Shown here piece after piece: positions 1 to 6,643 of a stretch of DNA of 10,850 nt. Where the stretch lies: positions 6,130-16,979 of the forward strand of contig CALMAR010000051.1 of NCBI GenBank assembly GCA_937859855.1, written 5' to 3'. The notes under the pieces were generated by a model. That model was not told the origin of the DNA, did no database searches, and saw nothing but the letters and a program-made list of their open reading frames with translations. The stretch is from an uncultured Kineosporia sp. (lineage in GTDB: Bacteria > Actinomycetota > Actinomycetes > Actinomycetales > Kineosporiaceae). Every line of letters starts with the position of its first letter. Positions within the stretch are counted from its first letter, which is position 1. The translations under genes were made by a program, and so were the position numbers.

Positions 1-796
1 GGGCGATCTGGAAGCCGAGCGAGGGCCCGAGGTCGTACCCGGCGGCCCGCATGATGCCGGGCAGCCAGGTGTTGAGCCCGAACCAGAGCAGCAGGCCGAC
101 CACGGTCGCCGCTACGAAGAACACCGTGGGGCGCAGCCGGGCGCCACGGAACTCGGCATAGGAGGCTGCCCGCGGGTTCGGCCGGGACTCGTCCGCACCA
201 GCCGGAGTGGCGGGCAGGAAGTACCAGCTCAACACGGCTGCGACGAGCAGGAGGGGGAGCGGCAGGGCGAACAGCACCATCGGGCCATGAGCGGGGATCA
301 CGCGAACCGCGATCACCGCGGCGAGCAGTCCGCCGATCGGTATGGCGGCGAACATGGCCGCGTAGACCATGCTCCGCCTGCGGGGGGGCGCCACCGCGAG
401 TGTGATGGTGGAGGTCAGGGGAAGGAGGCCGCCGAGCCCCACTCCGGTCAGGAAGCGGAACGTCCCGAGCATGGTGGCGGGGGAGGGGACGGCGCACCCC
501 GTGCCGAACACCGCCATGACCGCCATCAGCCCCAGGACGACCGAGCGTCGTCCGAACTGCGTGGCCAGCCACCCCGCCCCGAACGCCCCGAAGAGCATGC
601 CCGCGAAGGCGGCGCTGCCGACGAGGCCGGCATGCGCGTTGGTCAGGTGCCAGGACGGATCATGCACGAGCGCGGGCAGGGTCGAGCCGTAGACACCTTG
701 GTCGTAACCCTCCAGCAGGATGACGAAGGCACAGGTCAGGACGATGGGCAGGGCACCGGTCCCAGCCCGGGTCGCTTGCCGGTTCATCGCGAACAT
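1..796 (-). CDS. MFS transporter, aromatic acid:H+ symporter-like, partial
   Basis: The C-terminal part lies beyond the left edge; 265 codons are visible and open throughout. I translated it on the minus strand from an ATG at 796-794, which has AAGGAG seven bases upstream; a second in-frame ATG follows at codon 4. The visible part starts with a short cytoplasmic N-terminus, then TM1 containing EGYDQGVYG (residues 29-37). This resembles the DGYD signature that aromatic acid:H+ symporters (PcaK/BenK type) carry in TM1. The loop 2-3 motif A is GWLATQFGRR (75-84), and RFLTGVGLGG (114-123) matches the following conserved helix. About seven hydrophobic segments are seen, with the hydrophilic central loop near residues 195-225. 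Such proteins import benzoate-like or other small organic acids across the inner membrane by proton symport. The substrate here cannot be read. No catabolic gene is visible beside it. Confidence 0.85.
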   Translation of the reverse strand, partial: MFAMNRQATRAGTGALPIVLTCAFVILLEGYDQGVYGSTLPALVHDPSWHLTNAHAGLVGSAAFAGMLFGAFGAGWLATQFGRRSVVLGLMAVMAVFGTGCAVPSPATMLGTFRFLTGVGLGGLLPLTSTITLAVAPPRRRSMVYAAMFAAIPIGGLLAAVIAVRVIPAHGPMVLFALPLPLLLVAAVLSWYFLPATPAGADESRPNPRAASYAEFRGARLRPTVFFVAATVVGLLLWFGLNTWLPGIMRAAGYDLGPSLGFQIA

Positions 797-1082
797 CAGG
801 TGACTCCTTCGTCCCCGCGTGCCGGACCCTGGACCAGGGAAGCCTGGACGGCGTCCACGGCCCGGTCGCTGCCGTTGTGAACCCGGACGTCCCGGGCCTG
901 CTGAGCGTCGGGCCACCCCGGCCGGCCCCGACGACGATGCCGTGGTAGCCCGTCGCTGCGCAGAGCCTAGGCCGCTGGCGATCTCTGAGATAGCCCTGGG
1001 GCAGGTGTGACCTGAGATCCCGCGATGACGCGGTGATACGTGCGGCGTGCGGCAAGGTGCGCACGCACTGCATCATCAGGTG
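797..1082. other. Intergenic region between divergent genes; small dyads only
   Basis: This is the shared upstream region of the MFS transporter (-) and the DUF2255 gene (+). I see no convincing coding sequence. It holds several short inverted repeats: ATCTC-T-GAGAT (981-991), AGGT-GTG-ACCT (1003-1013), CCGCG-ATGA-CGCGG (1020-1033), and TCATCA-GG-TGATGA (1073-1086), which spans the DUF2255 start. Any of these could be an operator, but none is long enough to stand out from chance in GC-rich DNA. Confidence 0.3.
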
Positions 1083-1463
1083 ATGACGGGGACCTGGTCG
1101 CCGCAGGATCTGGAACGGATCAGTGCGGCCCGCGAACTGCACATTGCCGTGATGCGCGCAGACGGAACCTTCGGCGGCTGGACCCCGATCTGGGTCGTGT
1201 GCACCGGTGGACAGGCATACGTGCGGACGTGGTACCGGCGTGACACCGGCTGGTTCGGCCGGGCACTGCGCTCACATCGAGCCCGGATCAGCGTGCCAGG
1301 ACTGGAGGCGGACGTCGCCATCGAGGATGTCGGCGAGGGTGACGCCGGGCTGCGGGAGGACGTCGACGCCGCATACCGCACCAAGTACGGCAGTGCGGGC
1401 AGCTCCTCGATGGTCGACCCCAGCGCCGCAGCCACCACCCTGCGGCTCAGCCCGGAGAAGTGA
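1083..1463 (+). CDS. DUF2255 family protein
   Basis: A 126-residue protein of the DUF2255 type, a small soluble actinobacterial family without an assigned reaction. The family pattern is visible: an N-terminal helix (TWSPQDLERISAARELHIA), then TPIWVVCTGGQAYVRTWYRR near residues 34-53, WFGRAL, a beta-rich middle, DAAYRTKYG near 94-102, and TTLRLSP at the C-terminus. The layout resembles the split-barrel flavin-binding proteins of the pyridoxamine-oxidase/deazaflavin nitroreductase group, but that is inference. I chose the ATG at 1083 because family similarity begins there. An adjacent GTG (1080) and an upstream GTG (1047) are in frame, and none has a good ribosome binding site. It is convergent with the globin gene. 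Confidence 0.75.
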   Translation: MTGTWSPQDLERISAARELHIAVMRADGTFGGWTPIWVVCTGGQAYVRTWYRRDTGWFGRALRSHRARISVPGLEADVAIEDVGEGDAGLREDVDAAYRTKYGSAGSSSMVDPSAAATTLRLSPEK

Positions 1464-1590
1464 CCGCAGGTGAGCCTCGTGGCGTTGCGGCCTTCAGCAC
1501 GTGGGTCAGATGTCGGCGGTGTCCGCATCGGCGGTGGCCGCGCCCGCAGGCGACCTCCGGACGCTCACGGCTGACGCGGCCAATCCCGGC

Positions 1591-2040
1591 TCAGGGCTGA
1601 AGGCCGTCCCAGGACCACTTCGGAATGCCAAGACCGGCAGGGACGTCGTCCGCGGACTCGTGGTAGCGCGACATGGTGGTGGCTGTAGCCCAGGCGAAGT
1701 AGTCGTGCAGCACGCGGCCGAGTCGATCGTCGACGCTGATTCCAACGTCCTTCAGTGCCTGGTCGAAGCAGGCGACAGCCCGTCTGTCCATCTCCTGGTG
1801 TTCGCCGTTGCCGCTGTGCAACCGCACGACGTGGGACTCGTCTGCGAAAGAATCGGAGTAGCGCGGAGGGCCGCCCAGCGCCTCGGCCCAGTAGGCGGCG
1901 AGGCGTTCGCGGTGGTCAGGGCGGAAGCCGTGGCTGAATGCGTGGCTGACCTCGTCGTCGTCCATCACTCGGGCATGCCACGCCCCGGCCAGCCGAAGCA
2001 GGCCGGCGTCGCCTCCGACGGCTTCGTACACGCTTGCCAC
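1591..2040 (-). CDS. Group 2-like truncated hemoglobin
   Basis: A 149-residue globin of the truncated (2-over-2) class, closest in pattern to group II (GlbO-like). YEAVGG (5-10) matches the N-terminal signature of that class, and YWAEALGGPPRYS (50-62) matches the WGGP..Y region of GlbO proteins. H75 in RLHSGNG is the likely proximal heme ligand; HQEMDRRAVACFDQAL (81-96) follows as helix G. The distal B10 residue, Tyr in GlbO (RFYAQV), falls on His22 here (AWHARV), so the distal pocket may differ. The family binds heme and reacts with O2, NO or peroxide in the cytoplasm. The C-terminal tail (SADDVPAGLGIPKWSWDG) is longer than in GlbO. The start is a GTG with no clear Shine-Dalgarno. The gene is transcribed away from the FG-GAP gene. 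Confidence 0.82.
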   Translation of the reverse strand: MASVYEAVGGDAGLLRLAGAWHARVMDDDEVSHAFSHGFRPDHRERLAAYWAEALGGPPRYSDSFADESHVVRLHSGNGEHQEMDRRAVACFDQALKDVGISVDDRLGRVLHDYFAWATATTMSRYHESADDVPAGLGIPKWSWDGLQP

Positions 2041-2190
2041 GGCCTCAGTATGTGGCAGGCCCGGCGCCGCCGGTATGCGGCAGTCCCGCGCAGAGCATCC
2101 CGCGCGTTCGGGTCATGCTGACGACGCGGTGTTGTGGTCTGGTCGAGTAATGCTCTGGCGTTCTCGACCTGGCTTCGCCGGAGCGATGAC

Positions 2191-2203
2191 TAGGGTCTGG
2201 TCA
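2191..2203 (+). promoter_or_regulatory. Candidate leaderless -10 box for the FG-GAP gene
   Basis: TAGGGT at 2191-2196 fits the actinobacterial TANNNT -10 element and ends six bases before the ATG at 2203. A transcript would then begin at or next to the start codon. No Shine-Dalgarno sequence precedes the ATG, which agrees with leaderless translation. No clear -35 is visible. Confidence 0.4.
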
Positions 2204-3752
2204 TGTCGGTCACCAGGCTGCCGCTGTTCCCTCCAGTCCCGGCCACGATCGGGGTGGTAGTCGCTCTGGCCCTCGCGACGGGGGCGTCTGGCCCGGCGTG
2301 GGGGGCGGCATCCGAGGCGCAGGCCGTCCGCGCGGCGGTCACGTGCACCGCGTCGCCGAACGGTGTGGACGTCGGCAACCTGGACAGCGACGGGATCGCA
2401 GACCTCGTGGTCGGTGCCCCGACCCTCGCCGTCGGCGGGGCCAGGGACGCCGGTGGGGTCGACGTGCACCTCAGCTCCGGGTCCGAGCAGCGGATCACCG
2501 CGGCCGGTCTCGGGCTGACGGAAGGCACGCAGGCGGATGCCAGGTTCGGTGCCGCGATCAGCGTTGCGGACGTCGACGACGACGGCTGCTCCGACCTGGC
2601 CGTCGGCGCTCCCGGCGCCGGTGGCAGCGGTCGGGTCTACATGCTGCACGGCTCTCCGTCCGGCATCGGCACCGCGGTGACCACGATCACCGCTCCGGAC
2701 GGCGCGGCCGGCGACGACTTCGGCGCGGCTGTGGCGGAGACCATCCGTGGCGTGCAGGTGGAGGACCTGTGGGTCGGCGCGCCGGGCCGGAGCGTGGACG
2801 GCCACGCCGACGCCGGAGAGGTCTATCACTACGTGTTCGACGCCTCCGGGACGCCGACCTACGTCGGCCACGCCAGCTACGCCGGGACCGTGGTGGCCGG
2901 CAGCGTGCACCCGGGGATCGGTTCGGGGCGGTGCTGTCGCCGAGGTCCGACGGTGTGGTCGTCGGCGTCCCGCACCGTTCGGTCACCGGCCACGCGGGAG
3001 CCGGGCAGGTCGTCGTGCTGTCCCAGCGGGACTATCCGTTGGCGGCTGAGGTCTTCGACCAGTCGTCACCAGGTGTCCCGGGATCGCCGGAAGCAGGTGA
3101 TCATTACGGCGCAGCGGTGGCGGTGATCCCGTTGAGCGGCGACGGCTTCATCGTGGGTGTCCCGGGGGAAGACCTGGGCTCACGGAAGGACGCCGGTGCG
3201 GCGAACACCTACAGCTATGTCGACGGCGACCGGCACAGCCTGCACCCGGCTGTCACGTCCTACACGCAGAACAGCCCGCTGGTGCCCGGGACGGCGGAGG
3301 CCGGCGACGAGTTCGGCGCGGCGGTCCTGATCGGCCATTACACGGTCTGCGACGACGCGGTCTTCGGATACGCCGTCGGCGCGCCTGGCGAGGACGTCGG
3401 ATCCGTCAAGGACGCCGGGTACGTGTCCGCGTGGCGGGACGAGAAGCGCCTTCCCGATTGCCCGTCCATCGGCTACCGCCAAGGCACGACGCTGCCGGGC
3501 GTCGCCGAGGCCGGCGACCGGCTGGGCGCCACCCTTTCGCTACTGCACCGGCCGACCAGCTCCGACCGGGACAACAGCGACTACACGAACGACCCGGTGA
3601 TCGGCGTGCCCGGCGAGGACGGCTCTCAGGTGGACTCGGGCGTCGTCGACACGGTCCGGCCGGTGAAGTCGTACGGCGCGGTCGGCGGTCCGATCGCCGG
3701 GCTGGAGTACGGCAGCGTGCTCGCCCAACCCGCCATGAACGACAGCATCTGA
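2203..3752 (+). pseudogene. Secreted FG-GAP repeat (integrin-alpha-like) beta-propeller protein, frameshifted
   Basis: Two overlapping frames together encode one protein of about 516 residues. The first frame runs in register from the ATG at 2203 to about 2916; the sequence then continues in the next frame to TGA at 3750-3752. Restoring one G in the GGGG run at 2913-2916 gives HPGDRFGAVLS, a normal repeat start, so a one-base deletion or a sequencing error is likely. Residues 1-34 form a signal peptide (hydrophobic 14-29, AWG-A cleavage). Seven FG-GAP blades follow. Their FG-like starts include RFGAAI (~114), DFGAAV (~172), RFGAVL (~240), HYGAAV (~301), EFGAAV and RLGATL, and each is followed by a (V)GAPG/VGVPG turn. 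DSDGIADL (61-68) and DVDDDGCSDL (123-132) are DxDxDG calcium-binding loops. EYGSVLA near the C-terminus could close the ring. The protein is probably extracellular, with adhesive or lipase-like roles unknown. If the frameshift is real, only four blades are made. Confidence 0.8.
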
Positions 3753-3829
3753 GCCGCGCCCCGGCCAGCGCAACTGAGCAACGACGATGCGGCCGAGCTG
3801 GGGTTGCCCTTTCCTGTTTGTTCAAGCCT

Positions 3830-3862
3830 GTGGAGTCGGTTGCCGCCATGGCGGGACTCCAC
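3830..3862. terminator. Nested hairpin between convergent genes, candidate bidirectional terminator
   Basis: GTGGAGTC (3830-3837) pairs perfectly with GACTCCAC (3855-3862). The enclosed loop contains the perfect 12-base palindrome CCGCCATGGCGG (3843-3854). It lies in the gap between the ends of the FG-GAP gene and the oxidoreductase gene, where a two-way terminator is expected. There is no T-run on either side, so this is not a canonical intrinsic terminator. The rest of the gap (3753-3964) shows nothing else. Confidence 0.45.
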
Positions 3863-3964
3863 GTCACCGGCCCACTCGGCTGATCAGTGCCTTCGGGGCC
3901 GCGCTTGTCGAGCCGGCAGAGAATGCGGTGAGGTCGGGACGGGCGAGGTCCGTAGTTGCCCGCG

Positions 3965-4912
3965 TCAAGGAACGAGCACGATCCGCTCCGACGTCGAGGG
4001 TCGTGTCCAGGCGTCTTCGACCTTCGAGAGGGGCATCGATCTGGCTCGAACGTCGAATGTGCCTTTGTGGACCTCGGCTGCGAGCTGCGGAAGCTCGGCG
4101 AGGATGCTGCGGGTGGGGACTGATCCCTGGCCGCTTCCGAGGATCCGCAGGTTTGTTGCTCGTAGGGCGGCAGACGGGATGGGCGACTCGGTCCCGGCCA
4201 CGGACCCGATTTGGATCCAGTTCAGTGCCTGCGAGTCGTCAATCCGCTGGGGGACGATGGCACGGAGAGCATCAGCAGTCGGCTGACCCCACAGGTAGTC
4301 GAGGGCCACGTCGACGTCGCGCGCGGCTTCGCCCAGGTTTTTCGCGATCGTCGCGGCGTCGTCATCGAGTGAGACTGTGCGCTCCGCGCCGAGGGCGGCA
4401 AGTCGATCGACTCCGCGGCCGACGGCGACAACCTCCTCCGCGCCGAGGTGCCTTGCGACCTGTACGGCCATCCGACCCGCGCTGCCGGTTGCGGCCGTGA
4501 TGAGGACGCGTTGACCGGGTCGGAAGTCGATCCGGCTCCTCAACGCCAGCCAAGAGGACATCGCCGGGTTCATCGCTGCCGCGATCTGGATCGGGTCGCA
4601 GTCGGACGGGAGCGGGACGCTGCGTCGGATGTCGATCACCGTGTGATCAGCCATTGCACCGAGGTTGGTGTCCGGGAGGATGAAGTAGCGAAGCGTTCCG
4701 TCCTGGCTGCGACCCACGCCGTCGATCCCCGGAATCAGGGGCAGCTGTTCAGAACTCGTGTAGTGCGATCCGTTTGCCTGCGAGCGCACGCGTGGATGCA
4801 GGCCCACGGCCAGCACCTCGACGAGCACCTCGCCCATACCGGGCGGGGTCGGCGTAGGAAACTCCATGTACTGCGGGGCATGATCGAAGGCCGTGACGAC
4901 CGCTGCTTTCAT
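3965..4912 (-). CDS. Zinc-independent medium-chain NAD(P)H-dependent oxidoreductase (quinone oxidoreductase-like)
   Basis: A 315-residue member of the medium-chain dehydrogenase/reductase superfamily. The N-terminal catalytic GroES-like domain (about 1-120) contains GEVLVEVLAVGLHPRVR and PLIPGIDGVG (58-67). The nucleotide-binding Rossmann domain follows, with VLITAATGSAGRMAVQVARHLGA (glycine motif ATGSAG, 141-146). The usual catalytic zinc ligands (Cys near residue 38 and the GHE motif) are absent, which points to a quinone or enone reductase rather than a zinc alcohol dehydrogenase. I chose the ATG at 4912 because MKAAVVTAF is the standard family N-terminus and GGGAG precedes it. An upstream in-frame TTG would sit inside the operator. 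The gene is divergent from marR and probably repressed by it; the substrate may be a quinone or other electrophile (inference). Confidence 0.85.
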   Translation of the reverse strand: MKAAVVTAFDHAPQYMEFPTPTPPGMGEVLVEVLAVGLHPRVRSQANGSHYTSSEQLPLIPGIDGVGRSQDGTLRYFILPDTNLGAMADHTVIDIRRSVPLPSDCDPIQIAAAMNPAMSSWLALRSRIDFRPGQRVLITAATGSAGRMAVQVARHLGAEEVVAVGRGVDRLAALGAERTVSLDDDAATIAKNLGEAARDVDVALDYLWGQPTADALRAIVPQRIDDSQALNWIQIGSVAGTESPIPSAALRATNLRILGSGQGSVPTRSILAELPQLAAEVHKGTFDVRARSMPLSKVEDAWTRPSTSERIVLVP

Positions 4913-4926
4913 GTCGCTCCCAGAAC

Positions 4927-4961
4927 TTGGTGATACCAACTAATCTAGTTGGTATCACGAA
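4927..4961. promoter_or_regulatory. MarR operator: 13-bp-arm palindrome made of two overlapping dyads
   Basis: GTGATACCAACTA (4930-4942) is matched perfectly by its reverse complement at 4946-4958, with centre ATC. Seen another way, TTGGT-GAT-ACCAA (4927-4939) and TTGGT-ATC-ACGAA (4949-4961, one mismatch) are two copies of a short dyad with centres 22 bp apart, about two helical turns. MarR dimers often bind such sites between their own gene and a divergent target. The site overlaps both promoters described below. Confidence 0.75.
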
Positions 4962-4970
4962 TCAGGTCAA
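4942..4970 (-). promoter_or_regulatory. Promoter of the oxidoreductase gene
   Basis: On the minus strand, TTGACC (4970-4965) and TAGATT (4947-4942) are separated by exactly 17 bases. They match the sigma-70/SigA -35 and -10 consensus at 5/6 and 4/6 positions. Transcription would start near 4935, leaving a leader of about 23 bases with GGGAG before the ATG at 4912. The -10 box lies in the centre of the palindrome. Confidence 0.55.
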
Positions 4971-4977
4971 GTAGAGT
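4949..4977 (+). promoter_or_regulatory. Promoter of marR, apparently leaderless
   Basis: TTGGTA (4949-4954) and TAGAGT (4972-4977) are separated by 17 bases. The -10 box ends six bases before the ATG at 4984, so the transcript would begin at the start codon. There is no Shine-Dalgarno. The -35 box lies in the right arm of the palindrome, which fits autorepression. Confidence 0.55.
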
Positions 4978-4983
4978 GTGGTC

Positions 4984-5406
4984 ATGGAGAGCCTGGAGGA
5001 GTCCTCTCTGGTCGACGCGTTGGTCCAGGTGTCCTTGGCCGTGACCGGAATACTGATCAGGGTCGCTGCGGTCGAAGGTCTCTCCCTGACTCAGATGCGT
5101 CTGCTCGGGATACTCCGGGACCGCACGCCGACGCTGTCCCAGCTGGCGGATCGGCTGGCCCTGGACCGCTCGTCGGTCAGTGGGCTGATCGACCGCGCTA
5201 CCTCGCGCGACTTGGTGCGCCGAGTGCCGAGCGAGATCGATCGCCGCTCCCACAGCGTCGAGCTCACGACGCGTGGACGGCGGATCGCGACGGACATGGC
5301 GCAACAGGTTGTCGAGCAGGTCAACGTCTTGACTGCCGACATGCCGCTGAGCGACCAGATCTCGTTGAACCGGTTGTTGCGAGACACATCGGTCGGCATC
5401 GGCTGA
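4984..5406 (+). CDS. MarR family transcriptional regulator
   Basis: A 140-residue winged-helix regulator of the MarR family, of usual length. The order is: N-terminal dimerisation helix; SLTQMRLLGILRD (about 34-46); the helix-turn-helix TLSQLADRLALDRSSVSGLIDRA (about 50-72); DLVRRVPSEIDRRSHSVELTTRGR (about 76-99), in which the wing carries the family's DRR motif; and a C-terminal dimerisation helix. I chose the ATG at 4984 because a -10 box ends six bases before it. A GTG two codons upstream is possible. MarR proteins bind as dimers and release DNA on binding a phenolic or other small ligand or on oxidation. There is no obvious redox Cys: I see none in the protein, so a ligand-type signal is more likely. 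Its likely targets are itself and the divergent oxidoreductase. Confidence 0.9.
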   Translation: MESLEESSLVDALVQVSLAVTGILIRVAAVEGLSLTQMRLLGILRDRTPTLSQLADRLALDRSSVSGLIDRATSRDLVRRVPSEIDRRSHSVELTTRGRRIATDMAQQVVEQVNVLTADMPLSDQISLNRLLRDTSVGIG

Positions 5407-5444
5407 GAGAAGACAACGCCCGCGCCCGCGAACCTGCTGCGTCC

Positions 5445-5576
5445 GTGCCGACAGCTATCGAGTTCTCGGTCATCGGGTGGAGTTCCGGTGCTGAGGCCTC
5501 AGCGGAGCGCGCTGGTTTCGCATCCCGGGACTTCGACGGGACCAGCGACAAGGTCCATGTCCGCCCTTACTGCTAA
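5445..5576 (+). CDS. Possible small protein, unrecognised
   Basis: This is a 43-codon open frame starting at GTG and ending at TAA, encoding MPTAIEFSVIGWSSGAEASA and ending in VHVRPYC. No family is recognised and no clear Shine-Dalgarno precedes it. Codon third positions are mostly G/C but not strongly so. It could be a small gene, the tail of a decayed gene, or a chance open frame. The remaining sequence up to 5696 holds no other feature that I can support. Confidence 0.2.
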   Translation: MPTAIEFSVIGWSSGAEASAERAGFASRDFDGTSDKVHVRPYC

Positions 5577-5696
5577 ATTCCGCGGCCGGGCCGGCAAACC
5601 TTCGTACCCATCTGGTGGGCGTACGCCGAGGCCAGGCCGGCTGGTTCGTACTGCCACGACGACAGAGGCCTGGAACGCGAGGCGAGAGGCACCCGC

Positions 5697-6065
5697 TTGA
5701 AGATCGGCTTCGACTACTGGCAGGTGCTAAGTCACTACCCGGACCAGTTCAAGGCTCTGATCGGCGCCCTTGCAGCAGCCGGCCACGATGTGTGCGTTCT
5801 CTCTGCCGTGGGAGCCGGCCGGGTCGACACTGTCGAGCGGGAGGTCCGCGAACTCGGCCTGGACCTACCTGTGCACGAGGTCGTGTTCAAGCACGCTCGG
5901 GAGTCGCCGGAGCTGAAGCTGGCCAAGTGTCAGGAGCTAGGCATCGAGGTCTTCTACGACGACCGGGACGACGTCTGCCGGCTCCTGACAGCCAACGGCA
6001 TCCTGGCGCTACGGGTGACGCGCAGGGATGGCAGCAGGTACGACCTGGAGGCGGAGATCAAGTAA
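5697..6065 (+). CDS. Small HAD-superfamily-like protein
   Basis: A 122-residue protein with a minimal HAD-like layout. Motif I is IGFDYWQVL with Asp6. Motif II is Ser36 in DVCVLSAVG. A motif III Lys could be K74 or K77 (PELKLAKCQ). The acidic motif IV is YDDRDDV (D88-D92). There is no cap domain. The second Asp of the phosphatase DxD signature is replaced by Trp8, so classical phosphatase activity is doubtful. The start is TTG at 5697 with GAGAGG seven bases upstream, and MKIGFDYW is a natural N-terminus. Proteins of this kind are found scattered in actinobacterial and phage genomes without assigned function. Its neighbours are the accessory genes of the tRNA-Arg island. Confidence 0.7.
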   Translation: MKIGFDYWQVLSHYPDQFKALIGALAAAGHDVCVLSAVGAGRVDTVEREVRELGLDLPVHEVVFKHARESPELKLAKCQELGIEVFYDDRDDVCRLLTANGILALRVTRRDGSRYDLEAEIK

Positions 6066-6172
6066 CCAGGTGCCCGTCTGAGGGACGACAACCCGGACGA
6101 GCCCTACGACATCCGCATTGGTTCCCCGCGCGCGCCAATGCCCGGAACACTTCGGGTATCTGGGGCAGTGTT

Positions 6173-6511
6173 TCAGTTGCCGGCGGCGCGGTACTGCTCG
6201 ATGACGGAAGCGGCGATGCGCCCGCGAGCGTTCACCTTGATGCGATGAGCCTTCGCCCAGGCTCGGACGGACGCGGGGTCGACACCTGTGCTCGTGTGAC
6301 GCATGGTCCGGCTGGCCTGAACACGGCCCACCTTGCGACCGGCCTGGATGTAGGGAGCGAACGCGTCCCGGATCTTGTGGGCCGTCTTCTTGTCGACGTC
6401 GAGTTCGTACTGGACGTTGTCGATGGCGAAGGTGATGGTCTCACCGGCACCGGCCTTGAGTTCCTTGCCGGTGATGTCATCGACGATCATTGAGATGGTT
6501 CTGGTGGCCAC
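6173..6511 (-). CDS. lsr2: Lsr2-like nucleoid-associated xenogeneic silencer
   Basis: A 112-residue Lsr2 protein of normal family length. The N-terminal oligomerisation domain has the typical MIVDDITGKEL (8-18) and an ETITFAIDNVQYELDVD beta hairpin. A basic linker follows (RKVGRVQASRTMRH). The C-terminal DNA-binding domain contains VDPASVRAWAKAHRIKVNARGRIAASVIEQY (77-107), with the AT-hook-like RGR at 96-98. Lsr2 bridges AT-rich DNA and silences foreign genes. The start is GTG at 6511, with AAGGAG five bases upstream; the frame stays open upstream, but that part has no Lsr2 similarity. Its position among mobile-element remnants suggests an accessory paralogue rather than the core copy, but this cannot be told from the window. 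Confidence 0.92.
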   Translation of the reverse strand: MATRTISMIVDDITGKELKAGAGETITFAIDNVQYELDVDKKTAHKIRDAFAPYIQAGRKVGRVQASRTMRHTSTGVDPASVRAWAKAHRIKVNARGRIAASVIEQYRAAGN

Positions 6512-6616
6512 GAATACTCCTTGTTCGGATGGTCGATCCATTTGCGATGTCATCGACAGTCGGGGACGTTCCTGAATGCTTTCCGCTCGGATTTTGAACG
6601 AATGCAGAGCGCATAA

Positions 6617-6643
6617 CCCGGGGGGCGAACGCCGGCCCCCGGG
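6617..6643. repeat. Strong GC hairpin upstream of lsr2
   Basis: CCCGGGGG (6617-6624) pairs perfectly with CCCCCGGG (6636-6643) around an 11-base loop. It lies about 105 bases upstream of the lsr2 start and at the left edge of the alpha/beta-hydrolase fragment. There is no T-run. It could be a terminator shielding lsr2, or simply a recombination scar. Confidence 0.35.

Noticed and set aside
660..1142. Minus-strand frame upstream of the MFS gene
   Set aside because: It is out of frame with the transporter, overlaps its start and ribosome binding site, and has no recognisable pattern.
2113..2910. 265-codon minus-strand frame opposite the FG-GAP gene
   Set aside because: It has low-complexity composition and no motifs, and it overlaps clear FG-GAP coding and the signal peptide.
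4913..4939. Upstream TTG start of the oxidoreductase
   Set aside because: It would place the start in the operator. MKAAVVTAF at 4912 is the standard family start.
5615..6493. 292-codon plus-strand frame over the HAD-like and lsr2 region
   Set aside because: It is Arg/Gly-rich and overlaps two recognised genes, one in another frame and one on the other strand.
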